DNA from: Anaerobutyricum faecale
GTDB lineage: Bacteria > Bacillota > Clostridia > Lachnospirales > Lachnospiraceae
DNA length: 64,000 bases
Reading direction: 5' to 3'
Assembly: GCA_019119645.1 (NCBI GenBank)
Contig: DWWR01000028.1
Location: forward strand, 1-64,000
Part shown: in pieces, positions 25,309-34,843 of the stretch
How positions within the stretch are numbered: position 1 is the first letter of the stretch
Layout: every line of letters begins with the position of its first letter
Made by a program: the position numbers and the translations under genes
Notes under the pieces: model-generated
The model's input: only the letters and a program-made list of their open reading frames with translations
Database searches by the model: none
Told to the model about the DNA's origin: nothing

Positions 25309-27066
25309 TCATACACTGGCAAACTGACTGTTATAAAGCTGCGCATAGAATCCATTGCGTGCCAGCAGATCTTCATGATTGCCCTGTTCAATGATCCTGC
25401 CATCTTTCATGACCAGAATAATATCCGCATTCTGAATGGTGGAAAGCCGGTGCGCCACAATGAAACTGGTCCGTCCCTCCATCAGCTTGGCAAAAGCATT
25501 CTGGATCTTCTGCTCCGTTCTCGTATCGATAGAAGAGGTCGCCTCGTCCAGAATCAGCATAGCCGGTACGTGGAGCATGACCCGGGTGATACAAAGCAGC
25601 TGTTTTTGTCCCTGACTCATACCTGCTCCGTCCTCGGTGATCCAGGTGTCAAGCCCCTTCGGCATCTTCTTGATGAAGCTGTAAGAATGGGCTTCTTTGG
25701 CCGCCTGTATGATCTGCTCATCGGTATATCCCTCATTGCCAAGAGTGATGTTCTCCCGGACAGTTCCTGTTTTCAGCCAGGTATCCTGGAGAACCATGCC
25801 ATAGGAACTCCGGAGACTTTCCCTGGTAATGTGGCGGATGTCTGTACCGTCCACCTGAATGGACCCGTCATTGACATCGTAAAAGCGCATGAGGAGATTG
25901 ATGATCGTCGTCTTCCCGCATCCGGTCGGGCCCACAATGGCCACCCGCTGTCCCTGGCTGACCTGGAGGTTAAAGTCTTCGATGAGCTTTTTGCCCGGCT
26001 GATAAGAAAACTTCACATGAGAAAGGGTCACATTTCCTTCCACATCAGACAAAATCTCCGCATCCTCCGGATCCGGCGTCTGCGGCGTCTCATCGATGAG
26101 CTCAAAGATTCTGGCCGCGCAGGCAAAGGCATTTTGCAGTTCTGTCACCACACCTGAAATCTCATTGAACGGCTTCGTGTACTGGTTCGCATAGCTCAGC
26201 AGCACGGTCAGCTGTCCCACGGAAAGTCCTCCGGAAAGGGCAGTAAGAGCACCGGAGAGCGCCACGCTGGCATAAACCAGACTGTTGACAAAGCGGGTGC
26301 AGGGATTGGTGAGCGAAGAATAGAAGGTTGCCTGTAAAGAGCAGTCCTGCAGTCGTCCATTGATCTCGTCAAACCGCTCCTGAGCGGTATTCTCATAGGC
26401 GAAAGCTTTGACTACTTTCTGTCCCTCCACCATTTCTTCCACCAGGGCCGTCTCCTGTCCCCGGGTCTCTGACTGCAGCCGGAACATGGAGTATGTGTGA
26501 CTGGCGATAAATCTTGCCACAAACAGAGAAATCGGCGTCAGGCAGACCACCAGCAGTGCAATCCACGGATGAATGGAAAACATAAATCCCAATGTTCCCA
26601 AAATGGTGATCACACCGGTAAAAAACTGAGTAAATCCCATCAATAAACCGTCGGCAAACTGATCCACATCAGCGATCACACGGCTTACCACATCGCCATA
26701 AGAATGACCGTCCACATACTTAAGAGGAAGAATCTCTATCTTCTCTATGGCCCGGTTCCTTATATCTCTGGTCACGTGAAAAGTAATCCGGTTATTGCAG
26801 ATATTCATGATCCACTGGGCAACTCCGGTGACAATGGCGGCAGCCACACCGAACAGCAGAATCCTGCGGATCGCTGCAAAATCCACCTGCCCTTTTCCGA
26901 TAATGCAGTCAATGGCATCTCCCATAAGAATAGGAAGATATAAAGTACCGGCCACCGTGACCGCAGCCATCACGAGGGATAAAATCACAAAAAAACTGTG
27001 GGGCTTTAGATAATTCCAGAGGCGCACCGCCGTTTCTTTCTGCGTCATGGTTTTTTTCGTCTCCAT
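25309..27066 (-). CDS. ABC exporter half-transporter, canonical ATPase
   Basis: A 585-residue fusion of a six-helix exporter domain and a nucleotide-binding domain. Walker A is VAIVGPTGCGKTTI, the signature motif is MSQGQ (an LSGGQ variant), and Walker B is LILDEATSSID with the catalytic Glu. It starts 2 bases after the upstream ABC gene, with a ribosome site inside that gene's end, so the two subunits form a heterodimer. This subunit has the usual catalytic Glu. Likely export of lipid, peptide or drug; the substrate is not known. Confidence 0.93.
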   Translation of the reverse strand: METKKTMTQKETAVRLWNYLKPHSFFVILSLVMAAVTVAGTLYLPILMGDAIDCIIGKGQVDFAAIRRILLFGVAAAIVTGVAQWIMNICNNRITFHVTRDIRNRAIEKIEILPLKYVDGHSYGDVVSRVIADVDQFADGLLMGFTQFFTGVITILGTLGFMFSIHPWIALLVVCLTPISLFVARFIASHTYSMFRLQSETRGQETALVEEMVEGQKVVKAFAYENTAQERFDEINGRLQDCSLQATFYSSLTNPCTRFVNSLVYASVALSGALTALSGGLSVGQLTVLLSYANQYTKPFNEISGVVTELQNAFACAARIFELIDETPQTPDPEDAEILSDVEGNVTLSHVKFSYQPGKKLIEDFNLQVSQGQRVAIVGPTGCGKTTIINLLMRFYDVNDGSIQVDGTDIRHITRESLRSSYGMVLQDTWLKTGTVRENITLGNEGYTDEQIIQAAKEAHSYSFIKKMPKGLDTWITEDGAGMSQGQKQLLCITRVMLHVPAMLILDEATSSIDTRTEQKIQNAFAKLMEGRTSFIVAHRLSTIQNADIILVMKDGRIIEQGNHEDLLARNGFYAQLYNSQFASV

Positions 27067-27068
27067 CG

Positions 27069-28805
27069 TTATGCCTCCTTCTTAAACTGAGTCTCATAGA
27101 TTTCCCGGTAGATATCGCAGTCTGCCAGCAGGGACGCATGGGTTCCCATCCCCGCGATCTTTCCGTCATCCAGGACGATGATCTTGTCTGCATGCATCAG
27201 TGAGGAAGCTCTCTGCGCCACGATAAATACCGTCGGTTTATGTTTCATTTCTTTAATCGCCTTTCTCAGCCGGGCATCCGTGGCATAATCCAGAGCCGAC
27301 GCGCTGTCGTCCATGATGAGGATCGGCGACTTTTTAAGAAGGGCCCTTGCCAGCGTCAGTCTCTGTTTCTGTCCGCCGGATAAGTTCCTTCCCCCCTGCT
27401 CCACAACAGCGTCCAGTCTTCCCTCTTTGGTATCCACAAACTCTTTTGCCTGAGAGACGGCCAGCGCTTCCTCAATATCTTCCTCCCGGGCATCCGGTAC
27501 GCCGAACAAAAGATTGCTCCGGATGGTTCCCTCAAAAAGCTGGGCCTTCTGCGGCACCACAGACACCACCTTACGCAGTTCCCGGAAAGAATACTCCTGC
27601 ACATTGTGCCCAAATAAGGAGACCGTTCCCGTCTCCGCATCATAAAATCTCGGAATCAGATTGACCAGAGTCGACTTACCTGCACCGGTACCGCCGATGA
27701 CGCCGATGGTCTCTCCGGGCGCAGCTGTAAAAGAAATACCGCTGATGGCAGCCTCGCCGCCTTCGTTATAGCGGAAAGACACATTGCGAAATTCCACCGC
27801 AGGAGCCTGCGCTCCGCCTTCCTGTCCGGCAGCAATCGTATCCCGGTCCCCTTCTTTCATCTCCGGCTCGATGGCGAAAATATCCTGCACCCGGTTCACG
27901 CTGGCAAGCGCCTTGGTGATCGTCACGATCAGATTGGCAAACTTGATCAGCTCCACAAGAATCTGCGAAAGATAGTTATAAAGCGCGACCACCTCTCCCT
28001 GAGATAAAGATCCTTCATTGACCCGGACGGCTCCGGTCTGAATCAGTACGATGATCGCCAGATTGATGATCACAAGGGTCAGCGGATTGGTCAGTCCGGA
28101 AATCATGCCGGCAAACTTCTGCAGTGCCGTCAGCCGGTCATTTCCCGCAAAAAAGGCCTCCTTCTCGCTCTCCTCCCGGTTAAACGCACGGATGACCCGA
28201 ACGCCGGTAAGATTCTCCCTTGTTATATTCAAAATGTTATCAAGCGCCGCCTGTACTCTCTTATAGATGGGCTTTGTCACGCCCATGACTGTAAACACCA
28301 CAAGGGACAGCAGCGGTATGGTAACCACAAAAATCAGCGCCGCCCGCACATCGATGGTAAAGGCCATGATCATGGCGCCAAACACAATAAACGGAGAACG
28401 CAGAAAAAGACGCAGAACCATGTTGATACCGTTCTGCACCTGATTGATGTCGCTGGTCATCCGGGTAATCAGCGTGGAACTGCCGATGTCATCCATCTCC
28501 CTGTATCCAAATGACAGGATGTGCGCAAACAACCGGGAACGCATGGCCGTCGCCGCGCCCACCGCCGACTTGGCCGCAAAATACTGGGCCGTAATGGAAA
28601 AAAGCAGGCCCACCAGAGCCAGAGCGAACAGCACCAGACACATCATAAAAATGTAATGTCTGCTCTCCCGGTAAATCCCCTGGTCAATGATCGACGCCAC
28701 CACCAGAGGCACCAGAAGCTCCAGCATCGCCTCCAGCATTTTAAACAGCGGTGCCAGAACACTTTCCTTCTTGTAATCCTTCATAAACTGAATAATCATT
28801 TTCAT
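27069..28805 (-). CDS. ABC exporter half-transporter, degenerate catalytic site
   Basis: A 578-residue exporter subunit: six membrane helices in the N-terminal half, then an ATPase with Walker A VIGGTGAGKSTL, signature LSGGQKQR, and Walker B LIMDDSASALD. The residue after the Walker B Asp is Asp instead of Glu, so its ATP site may hydrolyse poorly, as in many heterodimeric exporters whose second site is the active one. The partner gene follows after 2 bases and carries the normal Glu. Confidence 0.93.
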   Translation of the reverse strand: MKMIIQFMKDYKKESVLAPLFKMLEAMLELLVPLVVASIIDQGIYRESRHYIFMMCLVLFALALVGLLFSITAQYFAAKSAVGAATAMRSRLFAHILSFGYREMDDIGSSTLITRMTSDINQVQNGINMVLRLFLRSPFIVFGAMIMAFTIDVRAALIFVVTIPLLSLVVFTVMGVTKPIYKRVQAALDNILNITRENLTGVRVIRAFNREESEKEAFFAGNDRLTALQKFAGMISGLTNPLTLVIINLAIIVLIQTGAVRVNEGSLSQGEVVALYNYLSQILVELIKFANLIVTITKALASVNRVQDIFAIEPEMKEGDRDTIAAGQEGGAQAPAVEFRNVSFRYNEGGEAAISGISFTAAPGETIGVIGGTGAGKSTLVNLIPRFYDAETGTVSLFGHNVQEYSFRELRKVVSVVPQKAQLFEGTIRSNLLFGVPDAREEDIEEALAVSQAKEFVDTKEGRLDAVVEQGGRNLSGGQKQRLTLARALLKKSPILIMDDSASALDYATDARLRKAIKEMKHKPTVFIVAQRASSLMHADKIIVLDDGKIAGMGTHASLLADCDIYREIYETQFKKEA

Positions 28806-28976
28806 ACAAGTACTTCCTTTTCCTGACAGTTTTCTTTTCCGGGTTATAGTCTACCATTTTTTCCGTCGCTTTAAAAGGTAAAAATCAGTTTTTCTTTGCG
28901 GATCACACGCCGGTCCCCGCCTTTTTCAGCGTCCGGCCACCGGACACCACCGCCAATGGCTGCTCCCCCGCCGCCC

Positions 28977-29006
28977 TTGCAACTTGCAAAGCAGATGGAC
29001 TATAAT
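28977..29006 (+). promoter_or_regulatory. Promoter for the response regulator operon
   Basis: TTGCAA (28977-28982), an 18-base spacer and TATAAT (29001-29006), 55 bases upstream of the regulator ATG. Confidence 0.55.
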
Positions 29007-29060
29007 AATGGCATTGTGACAAAGTATTTTAGAATTGATTTACCGGGGAGGAAATAAAAT

Positions 29061-29810
29061 ATGCAACATATTCTGCTTCTGGAAGACGACAAAAGCCTCA
29101 TAGACGGACTGGAATACAGCCTGAAAAAGAAAGAGTTTACTGTGGATACCGCCAGAACTGTGGGCGAAGCGAGAAAGCTGCTGGCCAGCAATTCTTATGA
29201 TCTGCTGCTTCTGGATGTGACTTTGCCCGACGGCAGCGGCTTTACCCTCTGCGAAGAAGTGCGCAAAACCGGCAGCACTGTGCCGATCATCTTCCTGACT
29301 GCTGCCGATGAAGAAGTTCATATCATCCGGGGTCTGGACAGCGGCGGAGACGACTACATCACAAAACCATTCCGCCTGGGCGAATTATTCTCCAGGATCC
29401 ACGCGCTGCTTCGAAGGAGTGCCATGGGCGCTCACGGCAGCCATGCCGAAGCGGATCAGGCGCCGGATATCCCGGCCCGGGAGGCCGCATCCGAAACGCC
29501 GGCGCTGTCCTCCGGCGACGTGCGCATTGACCTGCTGGCCAGCCGGGCGTATCTCAGGGGAACTCCGCTGGACCTTACCGCCGCCGAGTACCGTCTGCTC
29601 TGTCTGCTGGTGCGCAACGCCGGGCTGGTGGTTACCCGCAGCATGATCCTTGACGAGCTCTGGGACGGCGCGGGACATTTTGTGGATGATAACACCCTCT
29701 CCGTATACATCCGCCGTCTGCGGGAAAAAATCGAAACCAACCCTTCCCGGCCGGAGCTTCTCGTGACTGTCCGTGGATTTGGATACCGGTGGAATGAGGT
29801 GAGATCATGA
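29061..29810 (+). CDS. OmpR/PhoB-family response regulator
   Basis: A 249-residue regulator. The receiver domain has the acidic pair D9-D10, the phospho-acceptor Asp52 (LLLLDVTLPDG), Thr80 and Lys102 (YITKPFR). A linker rich in Ala and Glu leads to the winged-helix DNA-binding domain (LTAAEYRLLCLLVRNAG, VDDNTLSVYIRRLREKIE, VRGFGYRW). It overlaps the histidine kinase by 4 bases. Together with the downstream ABC genes it forms a sensing and export module of the type that responds to cell-envelope-active peptides. Confidence 0.94.
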   Translation: MQHILLLEDDKSLIDGLEYSLKKKEFTVDTARTVGEARKLLASNSYDLLLLDVTLPDGSGFTLCEEVRKTGSTVPIIFLTAADEEVHIIRGLDSGGDDYITKPFRLGELFSRIHALLRRSAMGAHGSHAEADQAPDIPAREAASETPALSSGDVRIDLLASRAYLRGTPLDLTAAEYRLLCLLVRNAGLVVTRSMILDELWDGAGHFVDDNTLSVYIRRLREKIETNPSRPELLVTVRGFGYRWNEVRS

Positions 29811-31018
29811 CTGTTTTCCGTGAAAAACAACAGAGGACTCTTCTCTTTACCATTCTTATCCTATTTGTCCTGCAGCTTGTCACGGTCTTCATCCTCCAAC
29901 AGCTGCAGGGGCAGTGGATGAGCCGGAAGATGCTTGCCCACGACAACGCAGTGGTCACTGTTCTTCTTCATGAGCGGGTTCCGGCAGACATCTGTGCCCG
30001 TGCGATCACCGGGGAGGAAATGTCCCCGGCAGGAGATGCACTTCTCGACAAACTGGGACTTCCCGCAGAAAAACTACCGCACTCCCCTTTGGATACCGCC
30101 TTCCCTCTCTCCGCTTTTCTTTTTGGAGGATTGATTTTTGCCGCTGTTTTCTTTTTTCTCCGGAAACGGGAATCCCTCTGTCAGGAAGCGGCCCGGACTG
30201 TCACCCGCTTCACCGGCGGAGATTTTTCCCGCCTGCTCCCGCAGTCTGAAAACGGGGAAATTTATCATCTTTTTGATAAAATCAACACCATGGCCACCGC
30301 CCTGCAGTCCGGTCAGGAGACGGAAAGACAGCAAAAACGTTTCCTGAAAAATACCATCTCCGATATTTCCCACCAGCTGAAAACCCCTCTGGCCGCGCTT
30401 TCCATGTACCATGAGATCATGAGAGAGGAACCGGACAATGCGGAGACGATCCGGATATTTTCTGAAAAATCCACCGAGGCGGCCGCACGCATGGAACATC
30501 TCATAAAAACACTTCTGAAACTCACCCGTCTGGACGCCGGCGGCATAGAGTTTCACAAAGACTTTTATCCCGCCGGGGCTGTCGTCCGGGAATCCATCGA
30601 AGCTCTGACCACCAGAGCTGTCCGGGAACAAAAAAGACTTTTGCTCCGGGGAGATGAACAAATATCCCTTTACTGTGACAAAGACTGGACCAGAGAAGCC
30701 ATAGAAAATATTGTAAAAAATGCTCTGGACCACACGGATCCCCACGGACAGATCCACATTTCCTGGGAACGCTCACCTGCCATGACCCGTCTCACTGTCA
30801 CCGATGACGGCACAGGAATCCGCGAAGAAGATATTCATCATATTTTCAAGCGTTTTTACCGAAGTCCGGATTCCACCGACACCCAGGGCGTCGGCCTGGG
30901 GCTCCCCCTGGCCAAATCCATCATAGATGGACAGGGCGGCTTCCTCACCGTGGAGAGTCAGAAAGGAACCGGCACCTCCTTCGTCCTCTCCTTTCCGTCA
31001 AAGCTTACAAAACTGTAA
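29807..31018 (+). CDS. Sensor histidine kinase
   Basis: A 403-residue kinase with membrane helices at about 12-31 and 100-118 around a short extracellular loop of roughly 70 residues. A HAMP-like region, the DHp helix with phospho-acceptor His189 (SDISHQLKTPLAAL), and an ATPase domain (N box VKNALDH, G boxes DDGTGI and GVGLGL) follow. The partner is the regulator encoded upstream by overlapping frames. The small sensing loop is in line with kinases that read out a partner transporter or envelope damage. Confidence 0.93.
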   Translation: MTVFREKQQRTLLFTILILFVLQLVTVFILQQLQGQWMSRKMLAHDNAVVTVLLHERVPADICARAITGEEMSPAGDALLDKLGLPAEKLPHSPLDTAFPLSAFLFGGLIFAAVFFFLRKRESLCQEAARTVTRFTGGDFSRLLPQSENGEIYHLFDKINTMATALQSGQETERQQKRFLKNTISDISHQLKTPLAALSMYHEIMREEPDNAETIRIFSEKSTEAAARMEHLIKTLLKLTRLDAGGIEFHKDFYPAGAVVRESIEALTTRAVREQKRLLLRGDEQISLYCDKDWTREAIENIVKNALDHTDPHGQIHISWERSPAMTRLTVTDDGTGIREEDIHHIFKRFYRSPDSTDTQGVGLGLPLAKSIIDGQGGFLTVESQKGTGTSFVLSFPSKLTKL

Positions 31019-31062
31019 GACCGGATTCACCGGTCTGTAAGCTGCCTCTGACATAATATACT
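31013..31062 (+). promoter_or_regulatory. Candidate response-regulator-controlled promoter of the ABC genes
   Basis: CTGTAAG occurs twice in direct orientation, at 31013-31019 and 31035-31041, a 22-base period (two helical turns). It precedes TATACT at 31057-31062, and the second copy overlaps the expected -35 position. A TGTCCGGACA palindrome follows. OmpR-family regulators bind direct repeats, so this is a plausible site for the upstream regulator. Inference only. Confidence 0.4.
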
Positions 31063-31154
31063 TGTCCGGACAGGATGGAAAATACCGGTCCGCACCGGAA
31101 AAGCTCTGCAAAAAACATTTCCATCATTTCACAGCCGGACAGGGAGGTATATAT

Positions 31155-31850
31155 ATGGATATATTAAAAGTAGAACATCTGACCAAAATTTACGGTTCCG
31201 GAGAAAATGCGGTGAAGGCGCTGGATGACGTCTCCTTCACGGTATCCCGGGGAGAATTCGCCGCCATCGTGGGAGAATCCGGTTCCGGAAAAAGCACCCT
31301 GTTAAACTGTATCGGCGCCCTGGATCAACCTTCCGGAGGAAAAGTGTATCTGAACAACACGGATATTTTTGCCATGTCCGAGAAAAAGCGGACTATTTTC
31401 CGCCGTCGCAACATTGGATTCGTCTTCCAGTCTTTTCATCTGGTGCCGGAGCTCACCGTGGAACAAAATATCATCTTTCCCCTGCTTCTTGATTATCAGA
31501 AACCGGATCAGGCGGCGGTGGACGAAATCCTCGACGTTCTGGGGCTCACCAAACGCCGCCACCACCTGCCGGGACAGCTTTCCGGCGGACAGCAGCAGCG
31601 GACAGCCATCGGCCGGGCGCTGATCACCAGACCCATGCTGATTTTGGCCGATGAGCCCACCGGGAACCTTGACTCGCAAAACAGCCGGGATGTGGTGGAG
31701 CTTCTTACAACTGCTTCCCGTAAATATCATCAGACTATTTTGATGATCACCCACAATATCAATCTGACCTCCGCCGCTGACCGGGTATTGCGCGTCAGCG
31801 ACGGCAGATTAACGGATCTGGGAGGGACATGCAATGAAAAGTTATCTTAG
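31155..31850 (+). CDS. ABC transporter ATP-binding protein (LolD/MacB/BceA type)
   Basis: A 231-residue ATPase with Walker A GESGSGKST (40-48), signature LSGGQQQR, and Walker B LILADEPTGNLD. This subfamily pairs with FtsX-like permeases for antimicrobial-peptide resistance or lipoprotein and peptide export. ATG 31155 has GGGAGG 7-8 bases upstream; an in-frame start at 31062 has none. It overlaps the permease start by 17 bases. Confidence 0.92.
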   Translation: MDILKVEHLTKIYGSGENAVKALDDVSFTVSRGEFAAIVGESGSGKSTLLNCIGALDQPSGGKVYLNNTDIFAMSEKKRTIFRRRNIGFVFQSFHLVPELTVEQNIIFPLLLDYQKPDQAAVDEILDVLGLTKRRHHLPGQLSGGQQQRTAIGRALITRPMLILADEPTGNLDSQNSRDVVELLTTASRKYHQTILMITHNINLTSAADRVLRVSDGRLTDLGGTCNEKLS

Positions 31851-34251
31851 CCTCATTCCCATCTCCGCAAAAGTCCACCGGCGTCAGAACAGAATGACTC
31901 TTTTGTGCATCATCCTCGCCGTTTTTCTGGTGAGCACCATTTTCAGCATGGCGGATATGGAACTTCGCAGTCAGAAAATCCGTGCCATCCAAAATAACGG
32001 CAACTGGCATCTGGCCATTCAGAATATCAGCCGGGAGGACGCTGACATCATTGCCAGGAGACCCGACGTAGCCGCTTCTTCCTGGTACGATGTGATGAAC
32101 TACCGCCTGAAAGAAGATTACTCACTAAACGGCTCCAAAGTCGCTATCTGCGGCGTGGAAGACAAGCTGGTGACCGACATCATGAACAATCTGGAAGAAG
32201 GAGAATTTCCTTATGAGAAAAATCAGGTACTCCTGACCCAGAATGCCAAAGCCATCCTGGGCGTGGACATCGGAAGCACGGTTACCCTTACCATTCCTTC
32301 CGGCGAGGCCATGACTTTCACAGTCTCCGGTTTCGGCATGGACACAGTGCTCACCTCCAAAGTGGACGCCGTCGCTGTATTTATGTCATTGGAAACCTAC
32401 CGGGAACTGTTCTCAGCCGTCAATGACACCGCCATGACCGATGCTGATATGACCTACTACGTACAGTTCAGGGAGAACTGCAACATGCGCCGGTCCATTG
32501 ACAATATAATAGAAGAATTTCATTTAAGCAAAGATGATGTGGGGGAAAACACAGTCCTCCTGGGGGTTCTCGGGTACAGCAGCGACTCTTATATGACAGG
32601 CCTTTACGCGGCAGCTGTCGTGCTGTTCCTGTTTGTGCTGGCCGCCGGCGTCCTGATGATCGCCAGCAGTTTAAACAGCAGCGTCGCCAGGCGCACCGAA
32701 TTCTTCGGTATGCTGCGCTGTCTGGGAGCAGAACCCAGACAGATCATGCGTTTTGTCCGTCTGGAAGCTCTTTACTGGTGCAAAACCGCCATTCCGGCCG
32801 GTGTCGTTCTCGGTCTGGCCGTGACATGGATCCTGTGCGCCATGCTCCGGTTCTTAAGTCCCGGCATGTTTGCCGAACTGCCGGTTTTCGGCGTCAGCGC
32901 TACCGGAATCGCCGCCGGGGCGGTGACCGGAATCCTCACAGTATTCCTGGCCGCCGGTTCCCCGGCCAAAAAGGCATCCCGGGTATCTCCGCTGACCGCA
33001 GTTTCCGGCAACGCTGCCAGACAGCCGAAAATCCGCCGGGCCGCCAATACCCGCTTCCTGAAAATCCACACAGCACTGGGCTTTCACCATGCCAGACAAA
33101 ACAAAAAGAACCTTCTGCTCATGACCGGTTCCTTTGCCATCAGTATTGTCTTATTCCTGGGCTTCTCCGTCTTCGTGACTTTCATGCATCATGCCCTGAA
33201 TCCTCTGCAGCCTTACACACCGGATCTCTCTGTGGCCGCAGCAGACAACAGCTGCACCATCAGCAGAAATCTGGCAGAGGAAATTCAGCACATGGACGGT
33301 GTCGCCCGGGTTTACGGCCGCGGATTTGCCGACATCCCCGCTGAATATCACGGAAAAAATGTAACCATCACCCTGATTTCCTACGAAGCAAACCAGTTTG
33401 GATGGGCAGAACAAAAAGGCTGGACTGCCGGAGGGCAAAGCCTGCAAAAAGTTACCGGCGAAGAAAACTCGCAGAAAGTTGCCGGTAAAGAAAGCCGGCA
33501 GAACGTTACTGGCAACGGAAATTATGTGCTGGCCGGATACAATGCCGCCCGTCCTCTCAAGACAGGAGACCAGATTGTCACCTCCGCCGGCACGCTGACT
33601 GTGGCGGACACCCTCTACCAATGTCCGTTTGATCTGGCCGGCAGCGACTGGATCCTCATCTGCTCCGAAGACACATTCACGGCCATCACCGGAAAAAATG
33701 CTTACACGATCATTGATATCCAGCTGACTTCTGATGCCACCGACTCGGATGTTAATGCCATCCGGCAATTCAGCAAGGATTCCCTGGACGATCAACTGGC
33801 GTTCTCTGACCAGAGACTCAGCAACCGGGAGACCGCAGGAGCCTTTTACTCCTTTGCCCTCTTCGTCTATGGTTTTCTGGCCATCATCGCTATGATCGCC
33901 GCCTTTAACATTATCAACAGCATCTCCATGAGCGTCTCCGCCCGCATCAAGCAGTACGGCGCCATGCGGGCCGTGGGTATCGAGATCCGTCAGCTCATCG
34001 GAATGATCGGTGCGGAAACCTCCGTCTATGCCATATCCGGCATACTTTGCGGCAGCCTCATCGGGCTTCCCCTTCATTATTATCTCTGGCAGATGCTCAT
34101 TTACGATCGCTGGAACGAAAGCTGGCAGTTCCCGCTGGAAGCCTATGCGGTCATCCTGCTGGTAACAGTACTGTCCTGTGCAGCGGCCGTCTTCGGACCG
34201 GCAAAACGAATCCGGGAAACATCCATTGTTGAGGTAATTTCTCATCAATAA
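31834..34251 (+). CDS. FtsX-like ABC transporter permease
   Basis: An 805-residue permease with two FtsX/MacB-type units. The first has a membrane helix near the N-terminus (LCIILAVFLVSTIF), a large extracellular domain and a three-helix cluster (AAVVLFLFVLAAGVLMIASS onward). A second similar unit follows and ends AKRIRETSIVEVISH. It works with the overlapping ATPase gene and is probably under the adjacent two-component system. In the second extracellular region lie 27-base imperfect tandem repeats (33445-33519), giving QKVTGEENS, QKVAGKESR and QNVTGNGN. The substrate is unknown, perhaps an envelope-active peptide. Confidence 0.9.
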   Translation: MKSYLSLIPISAKVHRRQNRMTLLCIILAVFLVSTIFSMADMELRSQKIRAIQNNGNWHLAIQNISREDADIIARRPDVAASSWYDVMNYRLKEDYSLNGSKVAICGVEDKLVTDIMNNLEEGEFPYEKNQVLLTQNAKAILGVDIGSTVTLTIPSGEAMTFTVSGFGMDTVLTSKVDAVAVFMSLETYRELFSAVNDTAMTDADMTYYVQFRENCNMRRSIDNIIEEFHLSKDDVGENTVLLGVLGYSSDSYMTGLYAAAVVLFLFVLAAGVLMIASSLNSSVARRTEFFGMLRCLGAEPRQIMRFVRLEALYWCKTAIPAGVVLGLAVTWILCAMLRFLSPGMFAELPVFGVSATGIAAGAVTGILTVFLAAGSPAKKASRVSPLTAVSGNAARQPKIRRAANTRFLKIHTALGFHHARQNKKNLLLMTGSFAISIVLFLGFSVFVTFMHHALNPLQPYTPDLSVAAADNSCTISRNLAEEIQHMDGVARVYGRGFADIPAEYHGKNVTITLISYEANQFGWAEQKGWTAGGQSLQKVTGEENSQKVAGKESRQNVTGNGNYVLAGYNAARPLKTGDQIVTSAGTLTVADTLYQCPFDLAGSDWILICSEDTFTAITGKNAYTIIDIQLTSDATDSDVNAIRQFSKDSLDDQLAFSDQRLSNRETAGAFYSFALFVYGFLAIIAMIAAFNIINSISMSVSARIKQYGAMRAVGIEIRQLIGMIGAETSVYAISGILCGSLIGLPLHYYLWQMLIYDRWNESWQFPLEAYAVILLVTVLSCAAAVFGPAKRIRETSIVEVISHQ

Positions 34252-34301
34252 AATTTCAAAATAAAATTTCAATCAGAAATATTTCTTTGAAAAAACAGAA
34301 A

Positions 34302-34350
34302 AATTCCGCCATACATTTGCAGCGCGCAATTCCATGGCGGAATTATTTTT
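34302..34350 (+). terminator. Intrinsic terminator after the FtsX permease operon
   Basis: AATTCCGCCAT (34302-34312) pairs perfectly with ATGGCGGAATT (34334-34344), followed by ATTTTT. A second short stem (GCCCCCAT 34365-34372 with ATGGGGGC 34377-34384) follows without a T tract. Confidence 0.8.
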
Positions 34351-34479
34351 CGGACATGGAAACAGCCCCCATAAACATGGGGGCCGCTTCAACCACATAA
34401 TCTCTAAACTAAAAAAGGATAAAATATGAACACTCATAATTTCTGACTGGATCAAAAATTAATGATGAGTATCTGAAAA

Positions 34480-34617
34480 TTAATGACAATGCCCTCCGCA
34501 ATGCTTACAGTCCCCACCACACTGAAGGGACTTTCCATTGCGCTTATCGCGAACCATACTTCTGACTGCCAGTCCCACGATACCTAAAAGTACTACGCCT
34601 GCAATTACTGTACCCAT
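34480..34617 (-). CDS. FeoB-associated Cys-rich membrane protein (orphan)
   Basis: A 45-residue peptide: one membrane helix (VIAGVVLLGIVGLAVRSMV), then a basic stretch and a Cys/His-rich tail (CGGDCKHCGGHCH). This is the FeoB-associated Cys-rich family, normally encoded after feoA/feoB and thought to help ferrous iron uptake. No feoA or feoB gene is present in this window. The ribosome site (AAAGGAGATTG) is strong. A promoter with an overlapping 16-bp palindrome lies upstream, and a DtxR-type regulator is divergent. Confidence 0.85.
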   Translation of the reverse strand: MGTVIAGVVLLGIVGLAVRSMVRDKRNGKSLQCGGDCKHCGGHCH

Positions 34618-34696
34618 GACAATCTCCTTTCCGGCTGCTTCCTTCTTGTCTCCAAACAGTAGCTGCGTCTGTCATCACTTGCTGTCTGTTTCTGAC

Positions 34697-34728
34697 GTTA
34701 GTATATACTAACATTCATTAGAAGTCAA
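34697..34728 (-). promoter_or_regulatory. Promoter with a 16-bp palindromic operator, probably a DtxR-family site
   Basis: On the minus strand TTGACT (34723-34728), 17 bases and TATACT (34700-34705) form a near-consensus promoter for the FeoB-associated gene. The perfect palindrome GTTAGTATATACTAAC (34697-34712) covers the -10 element, so a bound repressor would block transcription. The divergent gene encodes a DtxR-family protein, whose sites are often TTAG-type dyads; direct binding is inferred. Confidence 0.65.
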
Positions 34729-34843
34729 GAACTTTTTTTCGTTTCCCGGCATTTTTGTTTTCCCTGCGGGAATTGAATTATTCATCCTTTTATGATATAG
34801 TAAACAAAATGTCCAGCTAAGAAAGTATATTGAGGTGATAACA

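Noticed and set aside
34365..34384. GCCCCCAT/ATGGGGGC hairpin as a second terminator.
   Set aside because: No T tract on either strand; kept only as a note to the main terminator.
34273..34455. Minus-strand ORF of 60 codons.
   Set aside because: Covers terminator hairpins after the permease; no ribosome site.
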